DNA of 64,000 nucleotides from Algoriella xinjiangensis (lineage in GTDB: Bacteria; Bacteroidota; Bacteroidia; Flavobacteriales; Weeksellaceae), in the NCBI RefSeq assembly GCF_900115015.1, contig NZ_FOUZ01000012.1:62001-126000 (forward strand), in the 5' to 3' direction. Within the stretch, counting starts at the first letter, position 1. The number at the start of each line of letters is the position of its first letter. The translations under genes and the position numbers were made by a program. The notes beneath the pieces are model-generated. The model saw only the letters and a list, made by a program, of their open reading frames with translations. It made no database searches and had not been told where the DNA came from. This document shows, in pieces, positions 61,952-64,000 of the stretch.

Positions 61952-63340
61952 TTATTCAAAATAAGACAAATGCAATTCTTTTGGTTGATTTTCAATCCAT
62001 TTTTGATGTCCAAAATAACTCCAAGTTGTAACACCTAAATTGTAATTTGGATTTGTAAATTGATAATATTCACTTCCATTTACAGATACTTTTGCATCTA
62101 CAAAAACTTTGACATCTTTTATTCCTTTTTCGGCATAATCATGTTTTACAAAACGTGCAAATTGCCACATCATATCTGGGCTTATTGCTAGTTTAGAGAT
62201 TTGTTTATACGTCAAATAATCGTCTAATTTTATCTTTTCTCGCTTCAAGAATTTACCTTTATTCTTTGGATCTGGTTTGGCAACAAAAACCTCAATTTCA
62301 CCAGCTTTATTACGCAACATCATTCGCCAAGACAAACGATGACCTTCTTCTGTCCAAAAAACATTTCCGGGAATAAAAAGATGACGAACCGGTAAATAAA
62401 CTTGCCATAGCACATAAAAACAAAGTAAGTACGAAAACATTACACGCCGTGTTGTTAAAAGATTATCTTCGTCAGAACGATCCATCATAAACGATTTTTT
62501 AGGAAAAACCATTTCCTGAATTTTAACTGGATCATAAAAGAAAATCATCATCGCTAATGCGAAAAAAGGAAATATTCCGATTCCAAAAACGGCTGAATTG
62601 AAAATATGAAAAAAGATTGCACATTTTATAGCTAAACTACGCGTCTTTTTAAACATCATTGCTGGTATAATCAATAAATCGAAAAAGAATCCTGTCCAAG
62701 CAAATACTTGCGCAAACTCTAAACTACTTACTACTTTTCCTAAACCAGCTAAATTGTATTTAAACGTTAATAATTCGCCATATTCATGGAATTTCATTTG
62801 TAAGAAAACACCATTAAACCAATCTGGATAAATTTTATGAAACGCTGCAAATGTGTACACAATTAACAATTGAATAATAAACAATGTTGGTACCCAATTG
62901 CGACAAGTTAAACGTTTTATTTTTGGAAACATTAAACTATCTACAGAAAAAAATTGGTGTGCTGGTATAACTGTCATCATCCACGAAACGAGCATAAACA
63001 AATAATAATGATTGTTATAACTTGTTTTCTGCATAAAATAGGTTAGCGACCACAACAATGCAAAAACAATAGTAGAAAATCGGTATGCAAAGCCAAAGGC
63101 AATAAACCATCCCAAAATTCCCATTGCGATATAAAAGTAAATCATTTTTGCGCCTAAAAACACATTTGACCATTCGAAACCAATGAATGAAAATGAAATT
63201 TTAGGATCAACAAAATTAGATTGTACCCAGCCCGTATAAATGGCTCCCCAACATTCTGCCACAATTAATAATCCGAAAATTACTCGGAAAATTACAAGTG
63301 GAGAATTATCAACTTTTCTGAATAGATATTCACTGAACAT
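61952..63340 (-). CDS. HTTM domain protein (vitamin K-dependent gamma-carboxylase-like)
   Basis: The 462 residues have about eight membrane segments in the first 320 residues, with PLVIFRVIFGLLIVAECWG, KTSYNNHYYLFMLVSWMM and YTFAAFHKIYPDWFNG, the HTTM pattern, and a soluble C-terminal part (about 330-462). HTTM proteins are related to gamma-glutamyl carboxylase but usually lack the full active site. The role here is unknown. A DCC1-like oxidoreductase gene is divergent from it (74 bases), a recurring association. Confidence 0.88.
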   Translation of the reverse strand: MFSEYLFRKVDNSPLVIFRVIFGLLIVAECWGAIYTGWVQSNFVDPKISFSFIGFEWSNVFLGAKMIYFYIAMGILGWFIAFGFAYRFSTIVFALLWSLTYFMQKTSYNNHYYLFMLVSWMMTVIPAHQFFSVDSLMFPKIKRLTCRNWVPTLFIIQLLIVYTFAAFHKIYPDWFNGVFLQMKFHEYGELLTFKYNLAGLGKVVSSLEFAQVFAWTGFFFDLLIIPAMMFKKTRSLAIKCAIFFHIFNSAVFGIGIFPFFALAMMIFFYDPVKIQEMVFPKKSFMMDRSDEDNLLTTRRVMFSYLLCFYVLWQVYLPVRHLFIPGNVFWTEEGHRLSWRMMLRNKAGEIEVFVAKPDPKNKGKFLKREKIKLDDYLTYKQISKLAISPDMMWQFARFVKHDYAEKGIKDVKVFVDAKVSVNGSEYYQFTNPNYNLGVTTWSYFGHQKWIENQPKELHLSYFE

Positions 63341-63413
63341 TATAAGCTTGTTATTTTGGCTAATTTAAAAATAACCTTTAGAGTTTTAGCTACTTTTACC
63401 GTATATTTATTAA

Positions 63414-63815
63414 ATGAAAACAAGGAAAATTATTTTGTTTGATGGAATTTGCAATTTATGCAATCAATCGGTTCAATTTGTGATTGAACATGACAAGAAA
63501 AATCAATTCCTTTTTGCTTCATTACAATCTGATTTTGGTCAAAAATTTCTGAAAGAAAATAATTTAGATGCAGAAAATTTCGAATCTATGATTTATATCG
63601 AAGATGAAAAAATTTACACCAAATCTTCTGCTCCGCTTAAAATTAGTAAACATTTGGACGGAATAATTTCTATTCTTTCAATTTTTATAGTTGTTCCAAA
63701 ACCAATTAGAGATTTCGTTTACAATTTTATTGCAAAAAATAGATACAATTGGTTTGGTAAAAACGATAGTTGTTGGATTCCTACAAAAGAATTAAATGCT
63801 CGATTTTTGGAGTAA
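63414..63815 (+). CDS. DCC1-like thiol-disulfide oxidoreductase (DUF393)
   Basis: The 133 residues start with FDGICNLCNQSVQFVIEHD, the DxxCxxC motif of the DUF393 family (D10, C13 and C16). The fold is thioredoxin-like and there is no signal peptide. Function as a thiol-disulfide oxidoreductase is predicted by family, not shown. It faces the HTTM gene divergently. Confidence 0.9.
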   Translation: MKTRKIILFDGICNLCNQSVQFVIEHDKKNQFLFASLQSDFGQKFLKENNLDAENFESMIYIEDEKIYTKSSAPLKISKHLDGIISILSIFIVVPKPIRDFVYNFIAKNRYNWFGKNDSCWIPTKELNARFLE

Positions 63816-63818
63816 TTA

Positions 63819-64000
63819 TTAAGTTGGTTGATTTAAATATTTTTTAATTTTTAAAAAAATTATTCCCCAAAAATATAATGTTAATAATAAAATTATTATA
63901 ACTATAATCAATAATACATAATTCCCATTGATTATAGTTGAATCTATTTCACCCATTTGAATTATAGGTAATAAAAAGTATGCAAATAATAGATAAAAAG
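63819..64000 (-). CDS. Membrane protein, C-terminal part only (partial)
   Basis: A frame open to the right edge and ending TAA at 63819 gives 60 residues: FYLLFAYFLLPIIQMGEID, then YVLLIIVIIILLLTLYFWGIIF and a basic tail KIKKYLNQPT. Two membrane segments are visible. No family is assigned. The N-terminus lies outside the window. Confidence 0.6.
   Translation of the reverse strand, partial: FYLLFAYFLLPIIQMGEIDSTIINGNYVLLIIVIIILLLTLYFWGIIFLKIKKYLNQPT

Overview
The window comes from the chromosome of a low-GC member of the Bacteroidota, most likely a flavobacterium of the Weeksellaceae or Flavobacteriaceae type (inference). The support is a type IX secretion (T9SS) C-terminal domain, GLPGLI and MbnP families, Bacteroidota promoters of the form TTG-N19-TAnnTTTG (both tRNA genes and others), the double-length GAPDH, and many short intergenic hairpin terminators shared by convergent genes. 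No CRISPR array, rRNA or replication origin is visible. Both window ends cut a gene: an M36-type exported metalloprotease at the left and a small membrane protein at the right.

Layout. 1-2000: truncated protease and a GreA/GreB-like factor. 2007-5768: a plus-strand metal (probably copper) locus of two small membrane proteins with a C-x9-C-x3-C motif, an MbnP-like lipoprotein, an MbnH-like di-haem protein and an outer-membrane protein with an N-terminal CxxCxC. 5842-13184: a minus-strand sulfur cluster (CDGSH protein, thioredoxin, TauE exporter, rhodanese, persulfide-dioxygenase-type MBL/rhodanese protein, YeiH exporter, a lipoprotein, a Crp/Fnr regulator and split YeeE/YedE transporters). Four near-identical GTAAC-N4-GTTAC sites lie exactly 33 bp upstream of the -7 boxes of its four main transcription units, so it reads as one regulon for reactive sulfur handling. 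13557-28535: MBL hydrolase, LysA, MFS transporter, tRNA-Ser, secreted proteins, DUF3748, GNAT/nitrilase fusion, a kinase-like unknown, a T9SS adhesin-like pair and GAPDH.

28871-31372 is a scar: a second identical tRNA-Ser gene followed by a truncated serine recombinase, a deleted IS3-like element, an orphan ORF, a decayed IS1-like transposase and an 83-bp direct repeat. Next to it are an ABC exporter, an AraC regulator and a TetX-like flavin monooxygenase. 35405-63815 is mostly housekeeping and envelope: MsrAB, GLPGLI pair, amino acid permease, FabV, a paired HTH cassette, ChaA, OxyR, ABC exporter/TruA, phosphoesterase, MnmA, NhaC-type antiporter, JmjC-like cupin, a VIT-VWA-OmpA protein, an RsmB-like methyltransferase, thioesterase, Tex, HTTM protein and a DCC1-like oxidoreductase.

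Two intergenic intervals (near 58903-59014 and 21549-21668) carry a promoter and a terminator but no ORF and are proposed as small RNAs. The most interesting items are the sulfur regulon with its shared operator geometry, the MbnP/MbnH locus with its two Cys-motif membrane proteins, and the candidate small RNA upstream of tex.
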